Positions 1 to 10,540 are shown, numbered from the stretch's first letter. The stretch is DNA of 64,000 nt from Capitulum mitella (GCA_030062745.1 CP099840.1:18769382-18833381), one strand, 5' to 3'. The notes: a model not told the origin generated them from the letters alone. Numbers and translations: made by a program.

Positions 1-240
1 AGCATTGTCCTTTTCACTCATTTTGGCGTTCGGACGTCACCAAAGAGACATATCACCAAGTCAAATTCACCAAACCCTCTCAGGTTTCGCTCAAAATTGG
101 TGTTGTAGGAGGTTGTTCTGTTTCCAAATTTCGATTCTTGGGTTTGTAGTTTCGTGAGGTCAAGAGGCCACGAGATACAGGTCATTGAAAAGGTGAGGTG
201 AAGACCGGCGATTAGTTATGTATGCCTCTATATCTCTATG
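1..240 (+). repeat. dispersed repeat, + copy of an inverted pair
   Basis: This stretch matches the reverse complement of about 2505-2790. Shared landmarks include the segment reading TTTTGGCGTTCGGACG and a run beginning GAGGTCAAGAGG followed by a CACGAGATACAGGTCATTGAAAA-like stretch. Similarity is strong at both ends and weaker in the middle, so these are diverged copies of one dispersed repeat in opposite orientation. No coding potential is seen. The window starts inside or at the edge of this copy, so its true start is unknown. Confidence 0.6.
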
Positions 241-635
241 ACCAAAAAAATTATAAGGACAAAACTATATATCATTGGAAACAGAAAAAAACAAGGAATG
301 TGTAACCGTAAAATTTGACCTTTCTAGATCAAATATGTAAATTTGACCTCGTGACGTGTTCAGGTCAAGGCAAAATACAATTCGTTTTTTCGATTTCATT
401 TAAATAGGTGATATTGCCACCCAAAAATAGGTGACATTGTTGAGACTATGCTACCAAAACGTTATTTTGTAATGGAAACTCCTGGAGGGGGGAAGGGGAT
501 CATGTGTCACGATCCGATGGGAACCGTATGCGTACCAACTTCGATTTATTCCAAAGATTGGCTATATGGTTATCGTTTGAAACAATCTGGCATTTGAAAT
601 GCATTCATAAGTCATTTTTACTATTTAAAAGTTGC
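241..635. other. AT-rich non-coding stretch
   Basis: No gene, RNA or structured repeat is visible. It contains several TGACC/GGTCA words, which are common throughout the repeats of this window. Confidence 0.5.
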
Positions 636-960
636 TTAACCCATTCCGGGGGGGCTGAATCGCCCCCCCCTGGGTTTTGTTGATTAGGCTTTTTAACGCA
701 GCCTCCCAAACTTGGTGCTTTTCCTAGCTTCTTCTACGTGCTGTGACAGATTTCAAATTCTTTTTGTAGGGGCGGAGCCAGGCAGTTTTTGGGGCACCTT
801 GCCATTTTTGGCCATGTTGGGAGTAAAAGGAAAATGTTTTGCCAAAACAGAGTTTTTAAGATAGAACTTTAATTTTATATGGATGTATAGCTAATAGTTG
901 GGCATGTGTGATGTATTTTGTTTATCTGAGGTATTTTACAGGTCGGTAGGTAAAATCAAA
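636..960 (+). repeat. copy of TTAA-flanked piggyBac-like repeat family (5' part)
   Basis: It begins TTAA followed by CCCATTCCGGGGGGG and continues through landmarks shared with the copies at 63689-64000 (+) and 21380-21710 (-): a homopolymeric G/C block, a GGGGCGGAGCCAGGC-like word, GGCCATGTTG, GTAAAAGGAAAATGT and ATGGATGTATAG. The TTAA plus CCC start is the hallmark of piggyBac-superfamily ends. No matching 3' terminus was found, so this copy looks truncated or diverged. Confidence 0.55.
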
Positions 961-1226
961 TTTGTTTTTGGATATTTGGCGCCGTTTTTCAAATACCAAT
1001 CCGGAATATATATGACGTGAAGGGCCTTCTGTTTAAGGACCTCTCATTCGTATTCTTACACCGATGCCATACTTTATATCTACGTGTCAGGAATAGGTAA
1101 TTACGGTTTATGACAAATGCTGGTCAGGAGCGTTACATAAAGCGAGTGGTGCGATATCTGAAACTATCTACGGAATAGGCAGTGACTGGGTGGGGGGAAG
1201 GGGTGTTCGTCGTTGTTAACCTTAGC

Positions 1227-1228
<2 letters not shown>
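961..1228. other. non-coding stretch
   Basis: No gene or clear repeat is seen. Short ORFs here run into the adjacent GT repeat and look fortuitous. Confidence 0.4.

Positions 1229-1260
<32 letters not shown>
1229..1260. repeat. (GT)16 microsatellite
   Basis: An uninterrupted GT dinucleotide run. Translated ORFs across it (poly Cys-Val or Thr-His) are artefacts. Confidence 0.95.
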
Positions 1261-1262
<2 letters not shown>

Positions 1263-1573
1263 CGGGGGTGAGCACCCTCCTTTGGTTTTCCGGGGCCACA
1301 AAAAAATGGGACGGGGTAGCGCACCGAAGCTTGTACTACCCTCACAGGGACTCGTTGCGGATATTTTGAAACAAATCAAGCCCGGATCACGTCAGGACAC
1401 TGAACTATGACGTCATTTCTGGACTTCTGCGATGTCAGCTTTGTCCAAAATGTCAGGAAATCACAAATTTACGAAAGAAAACGACGTCCAGCAGACAATC
1501 TGGGGCCAAATTACGTGTGAAGAGACCATACCTATGGCGCCCACTAAATTCGTATTCATTTTGAGTTCACCCG

Positions 1574-1586
1574 AGGTCATTGACCT
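1574..1586. promoter_or_regulatory. AGGTCA palindrome with 1-nt spacer (IR-1, EcRE-like)
   Basis: The sequence AGGTCATTGACCT is two nuclear-receptor half-sites as an inverted repeat with one spacer base. This is the arrangement used by ecdysone-receptor and related response elements. More TGACC half-sites follow within 50 bases. TGACCT words are frequent in the repeats here, so chance or repeat origin is likely; function is pure inference. Confidence 0.25.
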
Positions 1587-2504
1587 CAAATGACTTTAAA
1601 TGACCTTTTTGACCCCGGGTCGACTAGGATTGTTTGAGGCGCTGATTTCGAATTTGACACCCATTTCAGACAATTCCTACTCATTAATGTTCATGTAATG
1701 GCCGCCAGAAGGCTTTGGATTCTGTGCCGTTCCAAGCCGTCACATGATTTGATCTCAGCTGACCTGTGCCATTGATCGAAAGTAGCCATGAGCAGTTTCA
1801 TTATATTTGCAAGGTTTTAATGAGTCCTATGCTTCTTTTCCTGTTGCACTAGCCTTAAAACGTTTTGTTCTGTGACTCTCAGAGCAAAATGGTTCGCGAT
1901 TTTCACCAATGCCGGGCCATTGACCTGACCTGGGAGGCCAATAGTTGGCCTAAAGCCTTACAAATGGATACCATAGGCTCCCCTCTCATGATCAGTAGCA
2001 CGACTGTTATTGTTTCGCGGCTCTAGTTCAGTTAGGGGCTGATCGCCTGGGAGGGTTACCCCCCATGCACCATCGAAATTGTCGATATGCTGTACGCTGT
2101 CTTGGAGTAAAACATGTGAAGACATAAGGTGGATATTGATGTCATGCATATATTCCACATGACAGATCCTTTCAAGTTGTGCTCATATTGCTCGTCTCTT
2201 GGAATAAATCTAGGTTAGTAAGCATACGAGTCAAATGAGGTCCACGGCATATGAGCCCCGTTGACCCGCGCCATGGGATTTGCATTACAAAATGAACTTT
2301 CGTCAGTATGTTACCAACAGTGTAAGACGTTTTTATGTGAGTTCAGAAGAAATCGAAACATGCAAACGTTGACCTTAACAAATAATTTGTCATGTGAAAT
2401 CAAAAATTTGGCATGAAAAGGTCAGGTTTTAGGGAAACACATTCTTTGGTTCTTTCCTCTTAGTAATGATGCGCATTTTTCGTATAACTTTTTTCATCAT
2501 AGAG
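1587..2504. other. non-coding stretch
   Basis: No gene recognised. The sequence is mixed composition with scattered TGACCT/AGGTCA words. The short minus ORF at 1958-2158 shows no family signature. Confidence 0.4.
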
Positions 2505-2790
2505 ATAAGCGGCACACGTAGTCGGCCGTCGGTCTGCACCTCACGTTTTCAATGACCTGTATCTCGTGACCTCTTGACCTCAGGGGTTGATACACCCAAG
2601 AATCGAAATCAGGGCGCAGAGCAATCCCACAAATTAATTTTGAACAGGACCAGAGAGGGTGTGGTGAACTCGCCGTGATGATCTGTACCTTCGGGCGCGT
2701 CCGAACGCCAAAATGGGTGGAAAGGACAATGTTCAGAACTATGGGAAGGTCATTTGGACATTCGTGCCCTCGGATATTATTTTTGTTGTG
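2505..2790 (-). repeat. dispersed repeat, - copy of an inverted pair
   Basis: This is the inverted partner of 1-240, with the same landmarks in reverse complement (the word CGTCCGAACGCCAAAATG and a stretch around TGACCTGTATCTCGTGACC). The two copies could be the arms of one roughly 2.8-kb structure or two independent insertions. The divergence and lack of visible target duplication do not decide this. Confidence 0.6.
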
Positions 2791-2906
2791 GAAAGGCAAC
2801 ATGCCAAGCTTATTATCTGCGGAATAAAAAATTAAGTACAGAAATTATCCATAAATCAGACGATGACCTTTGACTTAGGTCACAAGGTTACATTTTCCAA
2901 ATCAGC

Positions 2907-3194
2907 TTAGGTGGATTTTCTTTTTGCAGTTGTTTTGTACGAGTCCTTGTAATCCCAAAAACATGCAAGTCGATAATCCTTTGTGCATCTTTTTTGATGC
3001 TGCGGCGCTGAGAACGTACCAGCGTTACGCCAGGTCCTAAAAACGCCTCGGGGCACATCTCGTGACCCGTAGGTCAGAGAGAGCTGATACTGTGCCAGGC
3101 GGATTCTACGCACCGGATAACCCGAGTCAATTTCCAGCGAAGTCTGAAACATGAGGCTGTAAGTCGTGCTGCGCTGGGTGGGAGACACCACCAT
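2907..3194 (-). other. unrecognised 95-codon ORF
   Basis: The minus-strand frame starts MVVSPTQRSTTYSLMFQ and has a balanced amino-acid composition through about residue 70, unlike the low-complexity ORFs elsewhere. No domain, signal peptide or membrane segment is recognised. It sits just upstream of, and opposite to, a transposon-derived fragment, so it may be a remnant of a repeat. I do not claim it is expressed. Confidence 0.2.
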
Positions 3195-3340
3195 TTGTAG
3201 TTGCTGGTGCAGCTGGTGCAGTTCTTATGGGACAGACATTGCGCGTAACTTTGTGGTTCAAGATAAGGTTGAACTGGATGTGATACGACATTAAGAATTT
3301 CTGTGAAAGCGATTTTTTCGAAGGAATTGCTTTAAACTTT

Positions 3341-3830
3341 ATGAGTCAGATACAACCGGGACTAGGTGATGTTGGGAAGCCAGTACTGCAGCGGAGCTGT
3401 TACTGGTCCAATTCCGAGGCGATGCTGCTCGCCATGTTCACTGCTGACAACCAGGCGGTGAGGAAAAGCAGTGAAAGCTGTGCTCAAGTTTCAGGCAGTC
3501 ACAACCCCACTGCAGCACGGCGTCAAACAGTTCAAGCTGCCCGTCATCAATATGGAAGCTGCGAACTACGTGGAGCTGTCTCACTGGGTAATCGAGCCTC
3601 CACCCGTTCGATGGCAAACGAAGACATCAGGCAACTGATCACCACCCGCTAGACATCCCAGGGTATTCCGTCCACACTCGGCCCGTGGAGCGAGCCGGTC
3701 AGATAATGAAAAAGGCGTCGGGAAAAGTCATTGGGGAAGATACTCGAGACGGTTGCGTTTGTGCGGAACTCGAGTATCGCCATCTCGCGCCACAGCGATT
3801 CCAGAGAGCAGGGTTCATATTCACGTGAAT
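3341..3830 (+). pseudogene. C-terminal fragment of repeat-borne hAT-like protein family
   Basis: Successive frames carry landmarks in the order found at the C terminus of a recurrent, uncharacterised invertebrate repeat protein. These are SEAMLLAMFTADNQAVRK (about 3408-3465), a QFKLPVINMEAANYVELSHW block with IEPPPVRW (about 3528-3610), then the PVERAGQIMKKASGKVIGED and RDG stretch (about 3680-3750). I recall family members with an NLLLAML...VRELA region, a VTEPP motif and a PCHTQAVERxVKxVTxAS...RDGFIR tail. The frame changes at least twice and stops intervene, so this is a dead fragment. The N-terminal and catalytic parts are absent. The same family appears at 45144-46178. Confidence 0.5.
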
Positions 3831-3839
3831 GGGCCCTGC

Positions 3840-4300
3840 GGGGAGCAAAGGAGCGCTGCTCATATCCCTCTTCGAAACAGGATACTGTTATTCAGCCCGA
3901 ATCACTCTGACCTCTCGTGCCACGTTTACGTTATGGTAGTAATGTATGAGTAAATCATCGATAGAAATCGTCATGACCACTCTACATCAAGGACTTTGGT
4001 ACTAATGGTTGTTTTTTTATGGATAAAAAGTACCTCAGATTGCATACATATGAAGAGCATCTCACCCTTTGCTCAAGTAGGGTAAGCCGCTCATGATTTT
4101 GCCGCTAGATGGCAGTTTGTATTTTAATGGTACTTGTTGAAATACAAATTGCTTCTGGACGCATTTCTTCTTTCATTTTTTTAACACGAGGGTGGATTTT
4201 GACAGGTAGAGGGATTGTCCGTGATGATTTCATTATCGCCAAGCAGTTTTCGAAAAAAAGTTCGACGACAGTAGACCTAAATATACATGTATGAATATTG
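3840..4300. other. non-coding stretch
   Basis: Nothing recognisable. The 61- and 66-codon ORFs here show no family features. Confidence 0.4.
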
Positions 4301-4309
4301 AATACTACT

Positions 4310-4508
4310 TTTCGGCTCTAAACCATCTTTCAGGTTTTCTGAAGATGGCCTAGAGCCACATCCGGAAGTTTATTGAGTTTATTATTAATACATGCAGGGT
4401 GGGCTTTACGTGTATGTGGAACATATAGGTCTTAGACCACTTAAAGGAGTCCTGAAAACGGCCTAGAACTAAACAATGTGTGTAATAATAAAACGTATAT
4501 CTCACACG

Positions 4509-4551
<43 letters not shown>

Positions 4552-4640
4552 GTGCAGGCATAAATCCATTAATACCCGACACAATTTTTGGTTGTACGCC
4601 ATCTTCACGACTCCTGAAGATGGTCAAGGGCCGAAACATT
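4310..4640 (+). repeat. three LINE/Penelope-like tail motifs
   Basis: Three related stem-forming motifs recur: about 4315-4356 (CCATCTTTCAGG paired with CTGAAGATGG), about 4430-4470, and about 4600-4642 (TCCTGAAGATGG followed by GGCCGAAAC). A CCTGAAGATGG...CGAAAC hairpin is typical of 3' ends of CR1-like and Penelope-like retroelements. No reverse transcriptase sequence is attached, so these would be 3' stubs. The tail identity is inferred from motif style. Confidence 0.35.
4512..4549. repeat. (AT)n microsatellite
   Basis: An uninterrupted AT run of about 38 bases between two retroelement-tail motifs. ORFs across it encode Tyr-Ile repeats and are artefacts. Confidence 0.95.
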
Positions 4641-5009
4641 GAGCTTAATACAATAGGTGATTGCACCTGTGAAATCCTTTCGTTCCTGACACCGAGAAAC
4701 GGTCTTTCATTTTTTATCTTCTTACCAAAATTTACTGCGATGGCACGGTTGAACAGGAGGGTAGAGCAGTCGTTTTGATTTATGTCACTAGTGGAATCCA
4801 CAGCCATTGTGAGTAAAACACTGTCGGCTTGTGCTGCCGCCGGTTGTCTTGACTGAAGGGGAGGGGTATTGCGCACTCGCAGTAAAGACAAAGGTCACCA
4901 TTTTGGACATGGATGTGCGGCGACCTGGCCAGAAGGTTTCTCATTTATTACCCCAGTAATAAGCGATGGTCAGGAGGCACATTAATAGATGCAAATCATT
5001 GCTCTTCAG

Positions 5010-5110
5010 GAGCGGATCCAAGGGGGCGATGGGGGCGATGGCCCCCCCCCGAGGCCTGAGAAGGGGCCCATGAGAGGGGCCCCGAAAGGGCCCTCTCGGG
5101 ACGGTCCCGA
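5010..5110 (+). repeat. G/C-tract repeat end
   Basis: A GGAGCGGATCCAAGGGGG start, then GGGGGCGATGG and a C9 tract. It resembles the ends of the repeats at 10962-11180, 21785-22036, 41840-41890 and 47765-47920, which combine a GC(A/G)GCCAGG-like word with long G/C homopolymers. Confidence 0.35.
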
Positions 5111-5554
5111 AGGGGACCCGTATGGGCTTCACGGGGTTTCTGTGGAAACGTGACGGGTTCTTGATGCAGTCAGGGGGCCTCTGGGAAGGTCAGATAGATG
5201 ACTCCTGGAACGCATAGAATCGCTTCGAAACTTACACCGTAATTTGTCCGGCGAATCAGCGCACCCGATGGTGCCACTTGTATCGTGATCGGCTGGCACG
5301 TCCAGGCGCTGGGGGCTCCGAAGCTTGAACACACTGACAGACACCTCTATGCGACATTTTCCCGAGCGACCGCCACGAATGAAATCTCATTTCACTAAAG
5401 AGTGCAAAGCACGCTTTTACCTCTTTCGATTTTGAATTCATCCCTGGGACGTGTTGGGATCACGTAGTGAGTTGTGTAAAAGTTGTATAAACAGCATTGC
5501 GTCCCACATAAGTGGTCTAAAATCGTTATGATCTGCCCCCCCCCCGTCTGTGAG

Positions 5555-5632
5555 CTTAATACGATCCAAAGACAAGACAAGACAAGATCCAAAGACAAAC
5601 AAAAAGACTTAATACGATCTAAAGACAAAGGA
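5555..5632 (+). repeat. short tandem repeat, GATCCAAAGACAA unit
   Basis: Three imperfect copies of AATACGATCCAAAGACAA-like units, with extra GACAA repeats between them. Non-coding. Confidence 0.6.
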
Positions 5633-5920
5633 ACTTTTAAGCGTCGTGCCTAGTCATGACGGAGGTCCTCAGCGCGAACATTCCTCCTTCCTTACTTGAA
5701 GAAATTCGTTGCCTTCGATGGGAATCGACTCACGGTGCCTGCCAAAAGCCATCGGCCCCAGTACATTGAGGCGCCGAAATCCCCTGTCACCGGAACGTGA
5801 GCTGGGCCGGACAAAGCTGAAGCCTCACCACACTCCGGCTGGAGATGGGCTCTGCTGTGAGCCCTGGAGCGCCAGCGGCGGCCGAGCCGGGCCGGAATCG
5901 GGAGGTGTGCGCCTGTTTCA

Positions 5921-6128
5921 GCGGCCCTGGTCGACATATCGGAGAGAAGCCAGAGAGACCCGGACACCACGCTGAACAGCGCCGACCTGGCCAGCTGGCG
6001 GCGTCAGCACGGCGTCTGGACGTACCCGACCATCGTGCTGGTGCGCACCGGCCGAGCCTCCCTCTGGCACGACCGGCACCTCTATTTCGGCACTCGGCCT
6101 CAGCAGCCGGACGAGCGCCACTTCCCCG
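5921..6128 (+). CDS. cyclase gene, internal exon
   Basis: Encodes 69 codons plus one base, starting AALVDISERSQRDPDTT and ending DERHFP. The acceptor is a good TGTTTCAG at 5913-5920 and the donor is GTGAGA at 6129, phase 1. LVDIS and the SADLASWRRQHGVW region match the family segment between the metal-binding motif and the LVRTG strand. An exon extending upstream is possible because the frame stays open, but the protein stops matching the family there, which is why 5921 was chosen. Confidence 0.75.
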
Positions 6129-8275
6129 GTGAGACGTCGACGCGCAGGGATGGATAGCGGGGGAGAGGCGAGGGGCTATGACCCCCGCATGAAAGGTTCC
6201 GGGCCTTCGATAGGCGCGAAAAACGGCACTGAAGTGTTCAAAAAGGCGGAGGTTGTGAAAAAGAAAACAGATGAAAGGACTTTACCGGGGGCCTCCGGCT
6301 TTCGAATTGACCTGCAATTCCGAAGGGTGTTCCATCGTCAGAGGGATCTCCATTGACCAGGACTGTGTCATTCGTCCTTTCAGTGAGTCAGACCGCCCGG
6401 CTCGGCCGCGGCCCGACCTGTCCTGGCGTTTTGCCGACAGGTTTCAGCTTGTCACCATGGCCGAGGCGCCGCAGGTTGTCATCTAATGTCGATGCCACGC
6501 AAACAGTCGCCTCCGTATAGATGACGGACTCTCTGGTTTCACCCAGTACGCGTCGCTCGGCACAAGTGAATATGTTTCGAGGCGTCAGGTGTCAGATTGG
6601 ATTCGTACCGAAACGTCGGGTCGGGCTGGTTGTGACCCCCGTCCACGACGGCGCCTGGCCAGGTGTGGGAGAGGACGCCGCCCTGGGAACTGGCGGCGGA
6701 CCCGACCGTGGTCGGCGTCGGTATCGACACGCCGTCCATCGACCCCGGCGTCAGCCGCAACTTCATGGCGCACCAGATCCTCTTCAGCCAGAACAAGTTC
6801 TCCCTGGAGAACGTCGCCGACATGAGCCGTGTGCCGGCCGTCGGCGCCAGGTCAGAGCGCCGTCTGCAGTGACGCCAGTGGACTCGGCGACTGGCGCGTC
6901 TTAGCTGGGCCTGCTCTCCCTGACATTATTATGCCCAGCGGTGCCGTGAAACGCGCGGCCGCTGGGACTGGCGGAGTCACGAAATCACGCTTCTGGGAGA
7001 ACACAGGCATCTCGCTTGTCTATGCCTGGCGTAACCAGTATTTATCGTGGAAATAACACACTTTGTGCTGAAAGACAAAAGTTTCACATTGAACATCGAG
7101 TTTACTAGGTCAGCGTTCATTCTGCTGAGAGACTGACAGGACAAAGGCTAACGTCATTCCAAATGATTGTGCGTCATTTGGCAGTCATTAATTTAAATGA
7201 TGGATCATTTTCGTTCAGCCATTTGAAACCCGGTATCCAAGAACTGGAGATCGACGTATTTGATAAAGAATAAAATAAATTTTCCATTTCTTGTTGTGCT
7301 TTGCAATCCCTCAAGCAGTATTTGGAATTCTTTATTTGTGCGTATGTTTGTGCACATCTATACCGTCAATGTGGGGTTTTCCGTTGATGCGTACCGTCGT
7401 GCATTATCCCACAGGATGTAACTGCTACCCTGTTATACGCTGTTCATAAAACAGCGTGGTTTCATTGCATCCTCTGCGTTCCTCAAAATCTGCAGCCCTT
7501 TTTAGAGCGACAGGTCAAAACCAAGGGTAGCGTCACCGGTAGTGCTAGAAGTCAGAGGAAATTCGTCTTCTCCAGGCGTTTCAGTTGCAGCTTGATTTGT
7601 AGCGTCGTCGTTAATTTAAGGCGCATCGTCGAAAGCATGGATCTTCCAAACGCCGCAGACATCAACAGCAGTTCTTTCCATCTGTGGGTAATATGTGAAT
7701 GCTAGCCCGCCGTTTTGATGGTGCACTCGCTTAATGTGGTTTGATGTGCCACGGATTTTCCAACCCTTCTATCCATTCAGTTTGTCACCTTGTCTCACGC
7801 CGTTGGGAAACGTCCGGGTGCATGCCATAGCAGTCTGAACTGAAGGAACACGCGCATATAGCCTGCCAGGTAAAACCGGTGAAAGATATTTCGTATTTAG
7901 TTGATTCAGTCACCTTATCTCAGGCCGACGAATTTCACAGAATGGTGTGTTTTATCTTCGCAAATACGGAGGTGCAACCACCCGATTTTTTTAATGTTTT
8001 TGGCAATTGCAGGTCCGTTTTCATCGCCATTCCGCATAGCTGAGCTTCAGTTTGTTTTGTTTTTTTTATTTTAGAGCCCCTTCTAGCCTAGCTCATTCTG
8101 CGTCTTTCTAGCTTTGAATATTGTCAATGAACAGACCTCATTGCTCGCAAAAGTAGTTCTGACCGTCGTATGATTCGCTGGCAGGGTACTGGCGATGCCC
8201 ATGAAGATCGTGGGCGGCAGCGGCGGGCCGTGCCGGGTGCTCGTAGACGTTCCGGCAGAGGTGACGACTGCTTGA
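5921..8275 (+). CDS. cyclase-family hydrolase (kynurenine formamidase/isatin hydrolase-like), 3' exons
   Basis: A three-exon block encoding the C-terminal part (roughly 160 residues) of a cyclase-family protein (PF04199-type). These are metal-dependent hydrolases that cleave amide or lactam bonds; relatives include bacterial kynurenine formamidase KynB and isatin hydrolase. Exons are 5921-6128, 6663-6850 and 8185-8275 (stop TGA). The junctions are phase 1 and phase 2 with GT-AG introns and agree on both sides. Family landmarks in order are LVDIS, DLASWRRQHG, IVLVRTG, FPG|VGEDAA, WELAADPTVVGVGIDTPSID, MAHQILF, FSLENVADM and MPMKIVGGSGGPCRVL. The upstream exon with the metal-binding HGTHxDxP motif was not found. 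One frame break in exon 2 (near 6683) makes this either a pseudogene or a site of sequence error. Substrate is not predictable from this part. Confidence 0.8.
6129..6662 (+). other. cyclase intron (534 bp)
   Basis: Starts GTGAGA and ends CCAG. Contains only short chance ORFs. No transposon recognised. Confidence 0.6.
6663..6850 (+). CDS. cyclase gene, internal exon with a 1-nt frame break
   Basis: The acceptor is CCAG ending at 6662. The first bases complete the phase-1 codon and read G-V-G-E-D-A-A. The family then needs the frame that reads WELAADPTVVGVGIDTPSID, which is offset by one base (an extra C or two lost bases near 6681-6684). The rest reads DPGVSRNFMAHQILFSQNKF, then SLENVADMSRVPAVGA, and ends at a GTCAGA donor in phase 2. 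The Asp of GIDTPSID, the His of MAHQ and the Glu of LENVA are conserved family positions. The lesion is the only one seen in the three exons. Confidence 0.75.
6851..8184 (+). other. cyclase intron (1334 bp)
   Basis: Starts GTCAGA and ends GGCAG. AT-richer than the exons. No gene or structured repeat recognised inside. Confidence 0.6.
8185..8275 (+). CDS. cyclase gene, terminal exon
   Basis: After a GCTGGCAG acceptor the phase-2 codon is completed and the frame reads VLAMPMKIVGGSGG, then PCRVLVDVPAEVTTA and TGA at 8273-8275. The MPMKIxGGSGGPxRV motif is the strongly conserved C-terminal signature of the family. No AATAAA is obvious in the next 300 bases. Confidence 0.8.
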
Positions 8276-8746
<471 letters not shown>

Positions 8747-8910
8747 CGCGCGCGCGCGCGCCCCCCCACACACGCACAGACGCACGCGCACGCGCACGCG
8801 CAAACGCAAACGCAAACGCAAACGCACACGCACACGCACACGCACACGCACATACACATACACACAGAGGCGCGCGCGCACGCACACACGCACGCACGCA
8901 CGCACGCACA
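8747..8910 (+). repeat. alternating CG/CA/CGCA tract
   Basis: Begins with (CG)7, passes a short C run, then continues as (CA)n, CGCACG and CGCAAA variants to 8910. Most of the tract alternates pyrimidine-purine, the classic Z-DNA-prone pattern. It abuts the TC tract with only a few bases between. Confidence 0.9.
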
Positions 8911-8984
8911 GTGCAAAAGCAGTCTGCGGAAAGGTGCGAATGTGTAATGTTCGCTGCCGCACGTATCTGAGTCTGGTAGCCAGT

Positions 8985-9460
8985 AGTCGCGCGTGTAGAA
9001 TCCGGTAGTCCGAAGCCGCACGCTAATGGCTGCCGGGTTTGGTTAGTTCATAGTCCGGAAGCCAGTAGCTGCGCGTGTAGAGTCCGGCAGTCCGAAGCCG
9101 CACGCTAATGGCTGCCGGGTCTGGTTAGTTCATAGTCCGAAGCCAGTAGCCGCACGTGTAATAAGATCCGGCAGCCAGAAGTCGCACGTATAATGAGAGC
9201 CCGGCAGCCAGTTGTCGCACGCATAATAGAAGTTCGGTATCCGGTAGCGGTATTTGTAGTAAAGGTCGTGTAGCCAGCAGCCGCACTGTAATAAAGAGTA
9301 CGGCAGCCAGCAGGCGCAGGTGTAGTGAGAATCCGGCAGCCAGTAGTCGCGCGTAAAATAAAATTCGGGTGTTCAATAGCCGCACGTTTAATGAGAGTCC
9401 AGCAACTAGAAGTCGCACGTGTAATCAAAGTCGGGCAGACAGCAGCCGCCCATCTTGTCT
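8985..9460. repeat. about 33-bp minisatellite (GGCAGCCAGTAGTCGCACG unit)
   Basis: About 13 imperfect copies of a unit reading roughly CCGGCAGCCAGTAGTCGCAC followed by GTATAATGAGAGT. The first part contains a larger duplication of about 76 bp (copies near 8995 and 9073). Because the unit is a multiple of three, ORFs on the minus strand show an 11-residue repeat (RATTGCRxLII-like). I regard that as a by-product, not a protein. Confidence 0.8.
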
Positions 9461-9469
9461 TTTGGCAGA

Positions 9470-10535
9470 GTTCAGCAGCCGGCAGACACAGGGCTGCACA
9501 CAGTCCGAGCAGCCAGTAATCACAGGATGTGACGAGCAGTTGAGTAGCACTGAGCTAGGCACCCAGTAGCAGCCATGGTTCATCCATCTGACTGGCGACT
9601 GCAGAAAGACCAAGCTGGGCCGGCCAACAGTCACCCTGAAAGTCAATGAATTTGAGGTGTCTTGTTTCTTACGCTTGAGCATAAGGATGACGTTTTTTTA
9701 ATTTTATTTTGCTTTTTTGAAAATGGTAGCTCACCAAAGTTTTTCCCCATGGTTTGGTTCATTGGAAGCACACACGGCGAATTGTAACATCTTTGAACAT
9801 TACCTATCGACCGTGTCATTGTTAGTTTTCGTCAAATTGGGCCCATCTGTGGCTTGTTACGGAATTGGGATAATTTGTCATATTGCCATATTTTCTGAAT
9901 CCTCTCAGTGAAAGAAGTCTCGTCATGGATTGCTCAAGCTCGTAGGACGTGTGGCTTAGAATTGACATGCACCTAGAAGCTGACATGTATTCGATTCATG
10001 CCAAACATGTTGCTGACCTGGTGCCGAAAAACAAGAGCATCATCTCGAGAAACGACTTGGAGATGGTATGGTGTTGCTGTTAAATAGGAACTTTGGGCAT
10101 TCATTTACTGAAATTATTTGTCAGATATACAGCCCTCGTAACTCCGGGGCTGCACTGGCACGTGCAGCCCCAAACAGAGGCACGCCTCTGTGCGCCGCGA
10201 GCGGCTCGAATTACAGATGCCGCCAGCGGCAGCGGCAGCGTTGATCGGCCGGGAAGTCTGAGAGGCGCGGGGAGACCGGTAGAGATCGAAGGAGTGGGTA
10301 GAAACAGTGGAATAAGTAGGTAGGTAGCACCTCACACCAATAATACGTAGAAGGCAGTAGCGTCAGTTTCTGTGAATGATTGGGTGAGCCGAGCCGTGGG
10401 CCCGACAACCTACCTCCCCCCAAATGTGGGTTTCTCAATGGATTTAGCCCACTTTATTTTGATGAGTGGAAATTTTTGAGTTCTTACCACTATTTTTCGA
10501 GTAGAAAATGGTATGTGATGTTTATAGACATACAT

Positions 10536-10540
<5 letters not shown>
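9470..10540. other. non-coding stretch with a GC-rich patch
   Basis: No gene recognised. 10140-10300 is GC-rich with short self-complementary words (CTGCACTGGCACGTGCAG; AGAGGCACGCCTCT) and a CGGCAG run. It could be a degenerate repeat or exon but shows no family match. Confidence 0.35.
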
